From assembly GCF_947387555.1 (NCBI RefSeq), contig NZ_CANDNZ010000001.1, forward strand, positions 558,001 to 622,000: a DNA stretch of 64,000 bases, written 5' to 3'. Below are positions 36,509 through 45,870 of the stretch, in pieces (the first letter of the stretch is position 1; each line of letters starts with the position of its first letter). The DNA comes from Thalassomonas sp. RHCl1. Its GTDB lineage: Bacteria > Pseudomonadota > Gammaproteobacteria > Enterobacterales > Alteromonadaceae. The position numbers were made by a program, and so were the translations under genes. The notes below the pieces were generated by a model. The model saw only the letters and a list, made by a program, of their open reading frames with translations, did no database searches and was not told where the DNA came from.

Positions 36509-37749
36509 TCCCTGGAAAATCTCCCCGCTCGTTTTTCTGTCTGGCGGCACTTTTTATCGGCTTTTTTATCCCTGTGCTTGCCCAGGAAAAGATCAAGGGG
36601 GCCGAGCAAAGCCGAAAAGTTTCATCGATTGTCAAAGATAAGCAAAATACCAGCGTTAATGCGAAAATTCTCGCCTTGTTCGAACCGGCGCAAACATCTC
36701 CGCAAGCGGTAGAGAAACAGCTGGAAAAACTTAATGAAAATAGTGCCTTGTATAACAGCGCCGAAAGCTATCTGCTGTTACTTGTTAAAGCCAGGGTATT
36801 GCTTGAAAGCGGCAAAATAGAACAGGCGTTTTCGGCGCTGGAATCGGCAAAAAAACTGACCACAGATCTGCCCGAGCATGTGTTAAACCAGCCGAATTTT
36901 TTACAGTATCATTTATTGATGGCGGATATCTATGCCGTTAAAAAACAGTTTGACTTGGCTTTTGCGGAAAAGAAAGAGTACCTCAAGCGTTATGAGGCTT
37001 ATTCGGATAAGAAAAATGCCGATACTGTCAGCATGCTCAATAAAAAGTATGAAACCGACCGTAAGCTTAAAGAAAATGAATTAATCAATAACCAAAATAT
37101 TTTAAAGCAGTTTCAGATCCGTGATGCGGAAAATCAGAAAAATGCCCAGCAGAAGAATTTCATTTTGCTTATTGTGACTACCCTGGTCTTTTTTGTTTTA
37201 TCTTTGCGGCAATTCAAGGTGCGGCGGGTGCTGCAGAAAATGGCACAAACCGACAGTTTAACTAGGCTGCTTAACCGTAAGGCGTTATTTGCCCAGGGGC
37301 AGTTGCAGACCTCAAAAGCGGTGGAGGAGCAAAGTGAGTTTAGCGCTATAGTGCTCGATATCGACTTTTTCAAAAGAATCAATGACGATTACAGTCATGA
37401 TATTGCCGATAAAGTGCTGCAGCAGGTGGCCAAACTGGGCAATGAAACCATGCGTTCAAGAGATGTCTTTGCCCGCATCGGCGGTGAAGAATTTGCCGCT
37501 ATTTTACCGGAAGCCAACCTCGATGAAGCCAAGGCGATAGCCGAGCGCTTGCGAGAGAAGATTTTTGAATATAACTTCAGCCATTTGGGGATCGAATGCC
37601 CGGTCAGTGCCAGCTTCGGCGTTGCCAGTTTGCACCAGGTGATCCCCCAGTTTGAGCTCTTGTTGCATGCTGCCGACAAAGCCATGTCGGTGGCAAAGAA
37701 AAAAGGCTGTAACCAGGTGGTAAGCTTTTCTCCGCATCAGCAAATGTAA
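36499..37749 (+). CDS. Membrane diguanylate cyclase (GGDEF domain)
   Basis: 416 residues, ATG overlapping the end of the previous gene. It has an N-terminal signal/anchor (about 12-28), a helical TPR-like sensor region (about 45-200), a membrane helix (about 213-232) and a C-terminal GGDEF domain (about 250-412). The signature is intact (ARIGGEEFAAILPE), and an RxxD inhibitory site (RSRD) sits five residues before it, so it should make cyclic di-GMP and be product-inhibited. The tight pairing with a degenerate paralogue suggests the two proteins work together. Confidence 0.85.
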   Translation: MWLIPGKSPRSFFCLAALFIGFFIPVLAQEKIKGAEQSRKVSSIVKDKQNTSVNAKILALFEPAQTSPQAVEKQLEKLNENSALYNSAESYLLLLVKARVLLESGKIEQAFSALESAKKLTTDLPEHVLNQPNFLQYHLLMADIYAVKKQFDLAFAEKKEYLKRYEAYSDKKNADTVSMLNKKYETDRKLKENELINNQNILKQFQIRDAENQKNAQQKNFILLIVTTLVFFVLSLRQFKVRRVLQKMAQTDSLTRLLNRKALFAQGQLQTSKAVEEQSEFSAIVLDIDFFKRINDDYSHDIADKVLQQVAKLGNETMRSRDVFARIGGEEFAAILPEANLDEAKAIAERLREKIFEYNFSHLGIECPVSASFGVASLHQVIPQFELLLHAADKAMSVAKKKGCNQVVSFSPHQQM

Positions 37750-37780
37750 CTGCTGTTTTTTCTTGAAATATCAGTCGATT

Positions 37781-37801
37781 TGCTGTTCAAACAGCATTTT
37801 T
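37781..37801 (+). terminator. Intrinsic terminator after the GGDEF pair
   Basis: TGCTG TTCAAA CAGCA (37781-37796) followed by TTTTTA. A short stem, but correctly placed 30 bp after the stop. The rest of the 37750-38003 gap shows no other feature. Confidence 0.6.
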
Positions 37802-38003
37802 ATATGATAGTTGCAAGCCTGGATAGCGAAAAAAAATACTTTCAATTGACTTAGCTGTTTTTTCCAGCGCGATATCCGTATAATAGCGCTATTGCTGCCG
37901 GCCCGGGAACCTTTGTTCGGCCTTATCTGTAGGCGCAGGCGAGCAAAATAATAATTAAGTAGTAACAGCAATAAGCTGCATTGCCCATTAGGAAAACCAT
38001 TTC

Positions 38004-40292
38004 ATGTCTGATGCACTCGAATATAGCCTTGAAGGCGTAGAGCAAGTCCCTTTACGGCGTTTTACCGAAGAAGCTTATCTCAATTATTCCATGTATGTCA
38101 TCATGGACCGGGCCTTGCCCCATATCGGTGACGGTTTAAAGCCGGTACAAAGGCGTATTGTTTATGCCATGTCTGAGCTTGGACTGTCGGCGGTTGCCAA
38201 ATATAAAAAATCTGCCCGTACCGTCGGGGATGTTTTGGGTAAATTCCACCCCCATGGCGACTCAGCCTGTTATGAAGCCATGGTATTGATGGCGCAGCCG
38301 TTTTCCTATCGCTATCCCCTGGTTGACGGTCAGGGTAACTGGGGGGCACCGGATGATCCCAAATCCTTTGCCGCGATGCGTTATACCGAGGCGAGATTAT
38401 CCCGCTTCAGTGAATTGTTGTTATCCGAATTAGGGCAGGGCACGGTAGACTGGATCCCTAACTTTGACGGCACCATGAAAGAGCCGAAAACCTTACCCGC
38501 CCGTCTGCCCCATATTTTACTGAACGGTATTACCGGTATTGCCGTGGGCATGGCCACAGATATTCCTCCCCATAATGTCCGGGAAGTTGCCAATGCCTGT
38601 GTGCATTTAATTGAGCAACCTAAAGCTGAAGTGGCGGATTTATTGGAGCATATCCAGGGGCCGGATTATCCTACCGATGCCGAGATCATTACCCCGAAAG
38701 CGGAAATTGAAAAAATCTACCAAACCGGCCGCGGCAGCATCAAGATGCGCGCCGTCTATGAGATTGAGCAGGGTGACATAGTGATCACTGCGCTGCCGCA
38801 CCAGGCTTCCGGCGGTAAGGTGCTGGAGCAGATAGCGGCCCAGATGCAGGCGAAGAAACTGCCTATGGTAGTGGATTTACGTGATGAGTCGGATCATGAA
38901 AATCCGACCCGCTTAGTAATCGTTCCGCGCTCGAACCGGGTGGACACAGAGCAGCTGATGCAGCATTTATTTGCCACCACGGACCTGGAGAAAAACTACC
39001 GGGCTAACTTGAATATGATCGGCCTGGATAACCGTCCTGCGGTGAAAAATTTGCGGGATATCCTGGCGGAATGGCTGGAGTTTCGCCGTGAAACCATACG
39101 CCGCCGCCTGCAATATCGTTTGGACAAGGTACTGGCGCGGTTACATATCCTTGAAGGTTTGCTGATTGCCTACCTTAATATCGATGAAGTGATCGAAATC
39201 ATACGTAATTATGATGAACCAAAAGCCGAGTTGATTGCCCGTTTTGGCCTGTCTGAGCGCCAAGCCGAATCTATCCTGGAAATTAAATTACGCCAGCTGG
39301 CCAAGCTGGAAGAAATCAAGATCCGCGCCGAGCAGGACGAGCTCAATAAAGAGCGGGATTATCTGGAAAAAGTGCTCAATTCCAAGGCGCGCATGAATAC
39401 CTTAATGAAAAAGGAATTGATGGAAGCGGCGGAAAAATATGGCGATGAACGCCGCTCACAAATTATTGTCCGGGGTGAAGCCAAGGCATTATCGGAAAAA
39501 GATCTGGTGCCGAGCGAACCTGTGACCGTAGTGATTTCTGACAAGGGCTGGGCGCGTTGTGCCAAGGGACATGATATAGATCCTAAAGCGTTAAACTATA
39601 AAGCCGGTGACGAATATTTATGCTCTGCCAGGGGGCGAAGTAACTCTCCCGTTGTGGTCATAGATTCCTCCGGCCGGGCTTATGCTACCGATGCTCATAC
39701 CTTGCCTACCGCCAGGAGTCAGGGGGAGCCCTTGACTGGCCGCTTTAACCTGGCCGCCGGGGAAACCTTTACCCAGGCGGTGATGGCAGAAGATGAGCAT
39801 CAGTTCCTGCTCAGCACCGATGCCGGTTATGGTTTTATCGGTAGCTTTGCCGATATGGTTAGCCGTAATAAAAACGGCAAAGCCTTATTAAGCCTGCCGG
39901 CGGGAGCTAAAGTTATGCCGCCAAGGGCGATTACCAAGATTGACAGCCAGTTGTGTTTATCTGTTACCAACGAAGGGCGTATGCTGGTCTTTCCGTTGAA
40001 AGACTTGCCTGTGCTCAGCAAAGGTAAAGGGAATAAGATCATTAATATTCCATCGGCCCGGGTCAAATCCCGTGACGAATATGTCACACTTATTCATGTC
40101 ATCAGTCCTGAGAGCTCCGTTACCCTGCATGCGGGTAAAAGAAAGCTGACCCTTAAACCCGGTGATATCGAACATTATCGCGGTGAACGCGGACGACGTG
40201 GTAATAAGTTGCCCCGTGGTTTGCAGCGGGTAGACAGAGTTGAGGTGGAAATGAGCGAACCGCTAGCAGAAGAGCAGGAAAGTCAGGAATAA
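38004..40292 (+). CDS. parC: DNA topoisomerase IV subunit A
   Basis: 762 residues. The breakage-reunion domain shows the catalytic Tyr in [11 protein letters not shown] (Tyr 127) and the quinolone-determining region [12 protein letters not shown], with Ser 87 and Glu 91 intact, the sensitive wild-type state for the positions equivalent to E. coli Ser80 and Glu84. The C-terminal half (about 500-760) is the beta-pinwheel DNA-wrapping domain. It is the DNA-cutting subunit of topoisomerase IV with ParE. Here parE and parC are separated by about 7 kb of unrelated genes. It is followed by a terminator and a tandem repeat. Confidence 0.97.
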   Translation: MSDALEYSLEGVEQVPLRRFTEEAYLNYSMYVIMDRALPHIGDGLKPVQRRIVYAMSELGLSAVAKYKKSARTVGDVLGKFHPHGDSACYEAMVLMAQPFSYRYPLVDGQGNWGAPDDPKSFAAMRYTEARLSRFSELLLSELGQGTVDWIPNFDGTMKEPKTLPARLPHILLNGITGIAVGMATDIPPHNVREVANACVHLIEQPKAEVADLLEHIQGPDYPTDAEIITPKAEIEKIYQTGRGSIKMRAVYEIEQGDIVITALPHQASGGKVLEQIAAQMQAKKLPMVVDLRDESDHENPTRLVIVPRSNRVDTEQLMQHLFATTDLEKNYRANLNMIGLDNRPAVKNLRDILAEWLEFRRETIRRRLQYRLDKVLARLHILEGLLIAYLNIDEVIEIIRNYDEPKAELIARFGLSERQAESILEIKLRQLAKLEEIKIRAEQDELNKERDYLEKVLNSKARMNTLMKKELMEAAEKYGDERRSQIIVRGEAKALSEKDLVPSEPVTVVISDKGWARCAKGHDIDPKALNYKAGDEYLCSARGRSNSPVVVIDSSGRAYATDAHTLPTARSQGEPLTGRFNLAAGETFTQAVMAEDEHQFLLSTDAGYGFIGSFADMVSRNKNGKALLSLPAGAKVMPPRAITKIDSQLCLSVTNEGRMLVFPLKDLPVLSKGKGNKIINIPSARVKSRDEYVTLIHVISPESSVTLHAGKRKLTLKPGDIEHYRGERGRRGNKLPRGLQRVDRVEVEMSEPLAEEQESQE

Positions 40293-40313
40293 CACCGGCT
40301 TTAATTTTTAAAT

Positions 40314-40343
40314 AAAAACCAGCGCATGTCCGCTGGTTTTTTT
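40314..40343. terminator. Intrinsic terminator after parC
   Basis: AAAAACCAGCG (40314-40324), 6-nt loop, CGCTGGTTTTT (40331-40341) and further T residues. It works from either side and sits in front of the 52-bp repeat array. Confidence 0.85.
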
Positions 40344-40498
40344 ATATCCATGGAAGGATGGTATGACGCGTTCACACGGATGTGTCAGAGCGACTATATC
40401 CATGGAAGGATGGTATGACGCGTTCACACGGATGCGTCAGAGCGGCTATATCCATGGAAGGATGGTATGACGCGTTCACACGGATGTGTAAGAGCGGC
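40343..40498 (+). repeat. Three tandem 52-bp repeats between parC and the LacI gene
   Basis: Units start at 40343, 40395 and 40447, each with TATATCCATGGAAGGATGGT followed by ATGACGCGTTCACACGGATG and a TG(T/C)(C/A)AGAGCG(A/G)C tail. Only a handful of bases differ among them. Each contains a small CACA-CGGA-TGTG dyad. There are no unique spacers and no cas genes, so it is not a CRISPR. Single degenerate copies lie at 1722-1744 and 24455-24500. Confidence 0.9.
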
Positions 40499-40612
40499 TA
40501 TATCCAGGGAAGGATGGTCAGCTTATATGTTCCTGACATAAGCTAAGTACCTGCATCCATGCAGGCAATGGCGCGCTTTTCATTAGTAAAGACGGATGTG
40601 AAAGAGCGGCGA
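40499..40612 (+). repeat. Fourth, interrupted copy of the 52-bp repeat
   Basis: It starts as the other units (TATATCCAGGGAAGGATGGT) but is broken by about 70 bases before the unit end resumes at ACGGATGTGAAAGAGCGGCG (40591-40610). The interrupting stretch contains two small hairpins: AGCTTAT...ATAAGCT (about 40520-40545) and CCTGCATCCATGCAGG (about 40551-40566). Confidence 0.65.
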
Positions 40613-40624
40613 GTTTGCTTATCT

Positions 40625-41647
40625 CTAACTGCCGCAGGACTTTCTTACGATTAAACTTGTTGGCATTAAGGTGGTGTCGACGGCTTCCCCGTTGATCAGT
40701 TTCAACAGCTTTTCTACCAATAATTCTCCGGCAAGCTTAGTATTTTGCCTTGCCGTGGTCAGCGGCGGAAAGGTAAAGCTGGCAATGGGAATGTCATCAA
40801 AACCGACTACGGCAACATCATCGGGGATGTTAACCTTCTGCTCCTGTAAGGCCCGCATTGCACCTATGGCGATCAGATCGCTGGCCCCGAAAATAGCATC
40901 GAAGGGCAAACCACTTTCGAGCAGTTTGCGGGCGGCGTCATAACCGGACTCTTCTGTGCTGATGGCGTCAAACTGGTACGCCTGGTCAACATTGAGGTTA
41001 TTATCCGTCAATGCCTTGCAGTGCCCTAAATAGCGGTCTAAAAACTCGGGGGAGTGGCTGGAAGCGCCGCCTAAAAAGGCAAATTGGCGGCGGCCATTTT
41101 TTAATACATGTTCGGTGAGCTGGTAGCCGCCGTGAAAATTATCGCAACCGACCGAGACTATAGGCAAGCCTTTGGCTTCGGCGCCCCAGCGGACAAAGCG
41201 GGTATTTTGCTCGATTAACTGCTGCAGCTTTTGTTCATAATCGACAAAGTCGCCATAGCCGAGCAAAATAATACCGTCGGCCTTATTGGTATCTTCAAAG
41301 TCGGCATGCCAGTCATTATTCATTTGCTGGAAAGAAACCAGTAAATCATAGCCTTTATCGGAGCAGGCGCGGGTAATGCTGCCTAACATCGACAGGAAAA
41401 AGGGGTTGATCATGGAATCGTCGCTGGTGGGATCTTCAAACAGCAGCAGGGCAATGGTGGCGCTTTGCTGGGTGCGCAGGTTGCTGGCGTTTTTATCTAC
41501 CTTGTAATTTAATTCCCTGGCAATGGCCTGGACTTTTAGCCGGGTTTCTTCATTTACTAAAGGACTGTTCCTCAGGGCTCTTGATACCGTGGACTGGGAA
41601 ACACCGGCCCTGTAGGCAATGTCAAAGGAGGTCGCTTTTGATTTCAC
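40625..41647 (-). CDS. LacI family transcriptional regulator
   Basis: 340 residues. The N-terminal LacI helix-turn-helix is plain: SFDIAYRAGVSQSTVSRALR (about 7-26). A hinge and a periplasmic-binding-like effector domain follow (about 65-335), with ADGIILLGYGD, AIFGASDLIAIGAM and VAVVGFDDIPIASF. Effector unknown. No sugar catabolic operon is adjacent, so its targets are elsewhere, or include the divergent OpuAC-like gene 170 bp away. Confidence 0.85.
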   Translation of the reverse strand: MKSKATSFDIAYRAGVSQSTVSRALRNSPLVNEETRLKVQAIARELNYKVDKNASNLRTQQSATIALLLFEDPTSDDSMINPFFLSMLGSITRACSDKGYDLLVSFQQMNNDWHADFEDTNKADGIILLGYGDFVDYEQKLQQLIEQNTRFVRWGAEAKGLPIVSVGCDNFHGGYQLTEHVLKNGRRQFAFLGGASSHSPEFLDRYLGHCKALTDNNLNVDQAYQFDAISTEESGYDAARKLLESGLPFDAIFGASDLIAIGAMRALQEQKVNIPDDVAVVGFDDIPIASFTFPPLTTARQNTKLAGELLVEKLLKLINGEAVDTTLMPTSLIVRKSCGS

Positions 41648-41817
41648 TACTTATATCCGTCACTAAAAGTTAATTTTATCCGAGAGCTTAGCTTAATATC
41701 CATTTAACTTAAAGCATTAGCGCCCGGGCAGGCATTTTTGCTGTTAATATTGATCAGACTGGTGTTCGTCCTGATTTACGGCCAAACTGAAAGAAGTGAT
41801 GCCGCCATATTTTTGAT

Positions 41818-42810
41818 ATGAAACCTCTGCTGCTGCTATTTTTGCTTAGTTTGTTTATGTCCGGTTTACGCCCGGTCATGGCTGCGCCTGAAGATAAGGG
41901 GGCCCTTCCTGTAGTGATCGCCCTTAATAACTGGACCAGTCAGCGGGTATTGTCACGAGTGATTGGCTCCGTTATTGAAAAACAGGGAATCGATATCGGC
42001 TATCAGGAGGTTTCAGTTGCGGATCAGTGGGGAGCATTAAGTCAGAATATCATAGATCTGCAGTTGGAAGTTTGGCAGGAAACCATGTCAGAAGAGTTCG
42101 CATCTTTTGTTAACCGGGGGCTAATCCTGGATTTGGGGCCGCATCAGGCACAAGGCAGGGAAGAGTGGTGGTATCCGGATTATGTAGAAAAGCTATGTCC
42201 AGGGTTGCCGGCCTGGCAGGCATTGCGGGATTGTTTTCCCCTTTTTAGCCATCAGGGCTCACAAGGTAAAGGGGTGCTGTATGCCGGTCCCTGGGACAGA
42301 TATATAGGTCCGAGGATCCGGGCGCTTAAGCTTAATTTTATCATCAAGAGGTTTGATGATGACCATGCTATATGGCGTATGTTAAGAGGGGCAATGAAGC
42401 AGCAGCATCCTATTGTTATATATAACTGGACACCGAATTGGACCGATAGCCGGTTAAGTGGCAAGTTCATTGATTTTCCCCCTTTTCATCGTGACTGCCA
42501 CACCGAGGAAAGCTGGGGGAGAAACCCCGGTATGCTGATGGATTGTGGTGCCCCGGCGGCTGGCTGGATCAAAAAGGTGACTTCAAGGCGGTTAAAACAG
42601 CTTTATCCTTGTCTTTACCGAGCCTTAGCTGAAGTGAGTTTTACCACTGAAATGATATCGGAAGCCTCGGCTCTGGTTGTTGTTGATAATTTGTCTGAAC
42701 ATGAGGCGGCCAGCCGGTGGAAGGTTTTGTATGCCAGGCAATGGCAAACCTGGTTTGATTTGGCTTGTTTTAAAGGGGAAGCAGGGATTGTAAAAACAAC
42801 AAAGGGCTGA
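41818..42810 (+). CDS. Glycine betaine/choline-type ABC substrate-binding protein (OpuAC domain), orphan
   Basis: 330 residues with a signal peptide (1-22, VMA|AP). The mature part has the OpuAC/ProX pattern: VIALNNWTSQRVLSRVIGSV at the start, a Trp-rich core (GREEWWYPDYVEKLCPG, IYNWTPNWTDSRLSGKF) and paired lobes. It would bind betaine-like quaternary amines in the periplasm. No ABC ATPase or permease gene is nearby, so it is an orphan that must share a transporter or act as a sensor. The start codon lacks a clear ribosome site. It ends in the terminator at 42798-42826. Confidence 0.75.
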   Translation: MKPLLLLFLLSLFMSGLRPVMAAPEDKGALPVVIALNNWTSQRVLSRVIGSVIEKQGIDIGYQEVSVADQWGALSQNIIDLQLEVWQETMSEEFASFVNRGLILDLGPHQAQGREEWWYPDYVEKLCPGLPAWQALRDCFPLFSHQGSQGKGVLYAGPWDRYIGPRIRALKLNFIIKRFDDDHAIWRMLRGAMKQQHPIVIYNWTPNWTDSRLSGKFIDFPPFHRDCHTEESWGRNPGMLMDCGAPAAGWIKKVTSRRLKQLYPCLYRALAEVSFTTEMISEASALVVVDNLSEHEAASRWKVLYARQWQTWFDLACFKGEAGIVKTTKG

Positions 42811-42826
42811 TCATCAGCCCTTTGTT
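42798..42826. terminator. Bidirectional terminator overlapping the end of the OpuAC-like gene
   Basis: AACAAAGGGCTGAT (42798-42811) and ATCAGCCCTTTGTT (42813-42826) are perfectly complementary. The gene's own TGA stop lies in the stem. It serves the convergent yebC-type gene as well. Confidence 0.85.
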
Positions 42827-42843
42827 TAGACTGGTATTATTGC

Positions 42844-43566
42844 TTACTCGGCAATTTCAGCATTGTGATAAACTTCCTGGACGTCTTCACAGTCTTCAAG
42901 CATATGCAGGAATTTCTCAAACATTTCAACGTCGTCACCGGAAATTTCTGTGTAGGTTTGCGGTACGAAAGTGATTTCTTCTACCTCAAGCTCATACTCA
43001 GGCATATCGTTGGCGAAAGCGGTTTTGATCTTGAAAAACTCGGTATGCGGTGCATAAACGGTAATAATGCCGTCTTCCAACTCAACGTCGGTGACGTCGA
43101 TGTCTGCCATCATCAGGTTTTCCAGAACCGCTTCATCGTCATCCCCTTTAAAAGAGAATACCGCCTGGTGGTTAAACATATGAGAAACCGTGCCCGAGGA
43201 ACCGATTTTTGAATGGGTCTTGGTGAAACACTGGCGTACATCTTTGATGGTACGATTGCCGTTGTCGGTTAAGCAATCGATGATCACCATGCAGTTACCC
43301 GGGCCAAAACCTTCGTAGCGCGCCGGTACATAATCTTCGCCGCCGGTACCTTTGGCTTTTTCAATCGCCTTTTCGATAACGTGGGCAGGTACTTGAGCTT
43401 TTTTCGCTTTTTCAATCGTGCTGCGCAGGGCCAGGTTGCCGTCGGGATCGGTACCGCCATTTTTGGCGATCACATAAATTTCTTTTCCGAATTTGGAATA
43501 AACTTTGGTTTTTTGGCCTGCCGTTTTGGCCATGGATAATTTACGGTTTTGGTAAGCTCTGCCCAT
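42844..43566 (-). CDS. YebC/PmpR family protein
   Basis: 240 residues, full length. It starts [19 protein letters not shown] and contains the family's [40 protein letters not shown], cited as [13 protein letters not shown], and a late acidic helical end. The family was described as DNA-binding transcription regulators and more recently as easing ribosome stalling at proline stretches. The MGRAYQNRK start is that of the second paralogue (YeeN-like) rather than RuvC-linked YebC, and no ruvC gene is near. Monocistronic. Confidence 0.88.
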   Translation of the reverse strand: MGRAYQNRKLSMAKTAGQKTKVYSKFGKEIYVIAKNGGTDPDGNLALRSTIEKAKKAQVPAHVIEKAIEKAKGTGGEDYVPARYEGFGPGNCMVIIDCLTDNGNRTIKDVRQCFTKTHSKIGSSGTVSHMFNHQAVFSFKGDDDEAVLENLMMADIDVTDVELEDGIITVYAPHTEFFKIKTAFANDMPEYELEVEEITFVPQTYTEISGDDVEMFEKFLHMLEDCEDVQEVYHNAEIAE

Positions 43567-43741
43567 CTGAATTGCTTCTCATGCTAATGATAACCAGGGA
43601 TCAATTCGCCATTGGGAATTGTTAATCACTTGGTATGGAAAATTTAATTGCTTTGGATTTTAACAGCCTCCGGCGGTTATTTTCCAGTGCCTGGCGGCAG
43701 TTTGCGTGATTTTTCTTTGATATGCCTTAAGCCGGGGGAAT

Positions 43742-44647
43742 TTAGCTTTGGATAATCCGGCGATCCCGGTCGAGGGTGAGCAGGTGATCGACCTTGCCGG
43801 GCAGAGTGTTCAGGCTGTGCTGGCTCAAACGTTGAAAATGCTGGACAAAGTTGGCTATCTCGGTATCTGTCATGATGTTATTGCTGCCTGATGCGTCGGC
43901 AAGCTTTTGCCTGAGCTTTTGTTCCTGCTCCAGGCGCCAGCGGTAAACACAGTCAAATGACGGCGCTTTTAGCATCAGCCATAAGTCCATGTAGCGGTAT
44001 AGCGGCTGGTAAAACTGTGCCAGCTGGTGATTGACAAATTTTCGCCATATGCCCTGGCGATCCTGCTCTTGTTCAAGGCGGTTTACCGGAAACCAAAGTT
44101 CATTTTCCTGCTGCGGCGGGGTTCCCCAGCACCAGCCTTCAAAAAGCACGATATCTGTTTTTGCACTTACTGTTGGCCAAAGCCTGTGGGGGACAGGGTT
44201 ATCGCTTGCTTTATCAAATTTCGCCAGGGAAAAGCCGGTATCCGCGTTTGCCAGTTTTTTCAGGGTGTCGCTGAGCAGAAGCATATCATGGGTGCCGGGA
44301 ACACCGCGGCTGGCTAATAACGGGTGTACCGATTTTGCCAGTTGCTGCCTTTGCAGCTGATCCAGGTAAAAGTCATCGAGGGAGCAGCTGATGGTATTTA
44401 GCTGGTGTTCGTTAATCAATACCCGGGTCATATAATCGCACAGGGTAGATTTACCACTGCCCTGACAGCCGTTAATACCGACAAAAACCGCTGGCTTGTT
44501 ACTGGCTTGACGTGTTTGTACGATTGCCTTTACCAAAGGGGTAAAATGCTGCTTTGCCGTGAGCAGGTAATCTGGGGATAGCTGATTCTTTTGGAGAAAA
44601 TCTGCAAGATATGTCTGCAACTCAAGTTCCTTTTGCCCGTAAAACAA
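43742..44647 (-). CDS. P-loop kinase, D-glycerate 3-kinase-like
   Basis: 301 residues. The Walker A motif is FVGINGCQGSGKSTLCDYM (about 56-74). Further family motifs are SCSLDDFYLDQLQRQQLA (about 88-105), LASRGVPGTHDMLLL (about 111-125) and VLFEGWCWGTPPQ (about 162-174), matching the uridine-kinase-like group that includes plant glycerate kinase, yeast Tda10 and bacterial YggC-like proteins. Likely phosphorylates glycerate or a similar small acid; substrate not certain. It stands alone with 174 bp behind it. The stretch 44648-44855 upstream shows no recognisable gene. Confidence 0.7.
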   Translation of the reverse strand: MFYGQKELELQTYLADFLQKNQLSPDYLLTAKQHFTPLVKAIVQTRQASNKPAVFVGINGCQGSGKSTLCDYMTRVLINEHQLNTISCSLDDFYLDQLQRQQLAKSVHPLLASRGVPGTHDMLLLSDTLKKLANADTGFSLAKFDKASDNPVPHRLWPTVSAKTDIVLFEGWCWGTPPQQENELWFPVNRLEQEQDRQGIWRKFVNHQLAQFYQPLYRYMDLWLMLKAPSFDCVYRWRLEQEQKLRQKLADASGSNNIMTDTEIANFVQHFQRLSQHSLNTLPGKVDHLLTLDRDRRIIQS

Positions 44648-44855
44648 TCACTAAAATAAAAGCTTTCAAAGTGAAATGTTAAAGCCACTTTATTGAGTTA
44701 TAACCCAAATTTTGTGTCGGTGACAATTTATTCTTTAATTAACTGCGAGGAAGAGTGAATTGACAGGGCTTAGCGGCACAGGGCCTGTATCGGCATTGAT
44801 ATTCAGGCCCTCATTGGATAAGTGTTATCATCAAAAGCATAACCTGCCTTTTAAG

Positions 44856-45035
44856 TTAATGAATTTGTTGTCGTAACCTGGTCCTGGCTAAGTTGATTTC
44901 TTTTGTTTCCACGTCCCACTGGCTGATCGCCAGGTGTTTTAGTTGCCGGTAAAAATCTATCATATCCGAGAGCCTGGTTGTTTTCATGCTGTTAAATACG
45001 GTGATTGCTTTAAGGAATGTGAGTTTAAATATCAT
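44856..45035 (-). CDS. Small 59-residue protein of unknown function
   Basis: A minus-strand ORF from the ATG at 45035 to the TAA at 44856 has a strong ribosome site, GGAG six bases upstream, which argues that it is really translated. The predicted protein starts MIFKLTFLKAITVFNS and ends with a basic helical stretch (NLARTRLRQQIH), with LSDMIDFYRQL in the middle. It begins 43 bp after the stop of the secreted TPR-like gene, probably in the same transcript. I do not recognise the family; the RLSDM/LxxL helical look is a little like DUF1127-type small proteins but lacks their arginine signature. Confidence 0.6.
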   Translation of the reverse strand: MIFKLTFLKAITVFNSMKTTRLSDMIDFYRQLKHLAISQWDVETKEINLARTRLRQQIH

Positions 45036-45077
45036 AATGTTCTCCTTGTGCTGCTAAGGATGAATAAAGTACTGCCG

Positions 45078-45686
45078 TTACTCTGCGCGGCTTTTGTCAT
45101 AAGCCGTTGCCGTAAAAGTATCCACAGCTGTTTTGCTGCGAGCTATGGTTAAGCTGTTGGTAAGCTGCGCCAGGTTTTGTTCAACCAGGGAATTTCTGTT
45201 GATAGCCATCGCCGCATTAAAGTCGGTTAACGCTCCGGAAAAGTCGGCTGAAATATAGCGTACTATGCCTCTGTTGCTTAAGGCGATTGAGTGCAGGTAT
45301 CTGCCTTTTCTGCTGCGCTTCATGTGTCTGGGCATAGTTGTGATTGCCCTGCTACAAGCTGTTTCTGCTGCTGATAACCGCTGCATTTTTAAATTGGCCA
45401 CGCATAAGCCCAGCTCATATTCCCAGGCATAGCTGTTATTGGTATCTTGGTGATAATCTTCGGTGATTTCTTCAAGCCCTTTTTGATAGTCACCGGCTAA
45501 AATCTTGGCTGAGCCGCTGCTGCCGTCGATGACGGCTATTTTAAATCCGGCAAGTGCGGTGGCCGCCTGTATATTGGCAAATGCCGATGTTGCCAAAAGC
45601 ACAGTGAGCAGGGCGGTTGCCGTTGTTACTTTAATGAATCTTGATTTGGTAAAAGCTGCTTTGTTATCTGTTGTCTCTGTTTTCAT
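45078..45686 (-). CDS. Secreted TPR-like protein
   Basis: 202 residues, ATG preceded by AGGAAGAG. A long signal peptide (about 1-37, with the hydrophobic stretch ATALLTVLLATSAFA) is followed by two or three tetratricopeptide-like helix pairs: YAWEYELGLCVANLKMQRLS, ALSNRGIVRYISADFSGALT (about 95-165). Two Cys (in LGLCVAN and AETACSRA) could form a disulfide. Function unknown. Related small periplasmic TPR proteins are common in Colwellia-like genomes. The 59-residue gene follows 43 bp downstream. Confidence 0.65.
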   Translation of the reverse strand: MKTETTDNKAAFTKSRFIKVTTATALLTVLLATSAFANIQAATALAGFKIAVIDGSSGSAKILAGDYQKGLEEITEDYHQDTNNSYAWEYELGLCVANLKMQRLSAAETACSRAITTMPRHMKRSRKGRYLHSIALSNRGIVRYISADFSGALTDFNAAMAINRNSLVEQNLAQLTNSLTIARSKTAVDTFTATAYDKSRAE

Positions 45687-45870
45687 GGTCTCTTCCTTTT
45701 GTGAGCAATATCGCTAAGACAAATCTCTTGTGTTATGTCATTTAACTGCTGACATCTTTACTCTAAGACAAAGGACAAACTCTCGACAAACGATAAAAAA
45801 ACAGCCGTCAGATGAATTAATTTCAGCTATAGCAATCGCCGGCAATTACTGGGGGAAATACGGCTGGTGC

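Noticed and set aside
40343..40612. CRISPR array
   Set aside because: The 52-bp units are directly adjacent with no unique spacers, and no cas genes are nearby.
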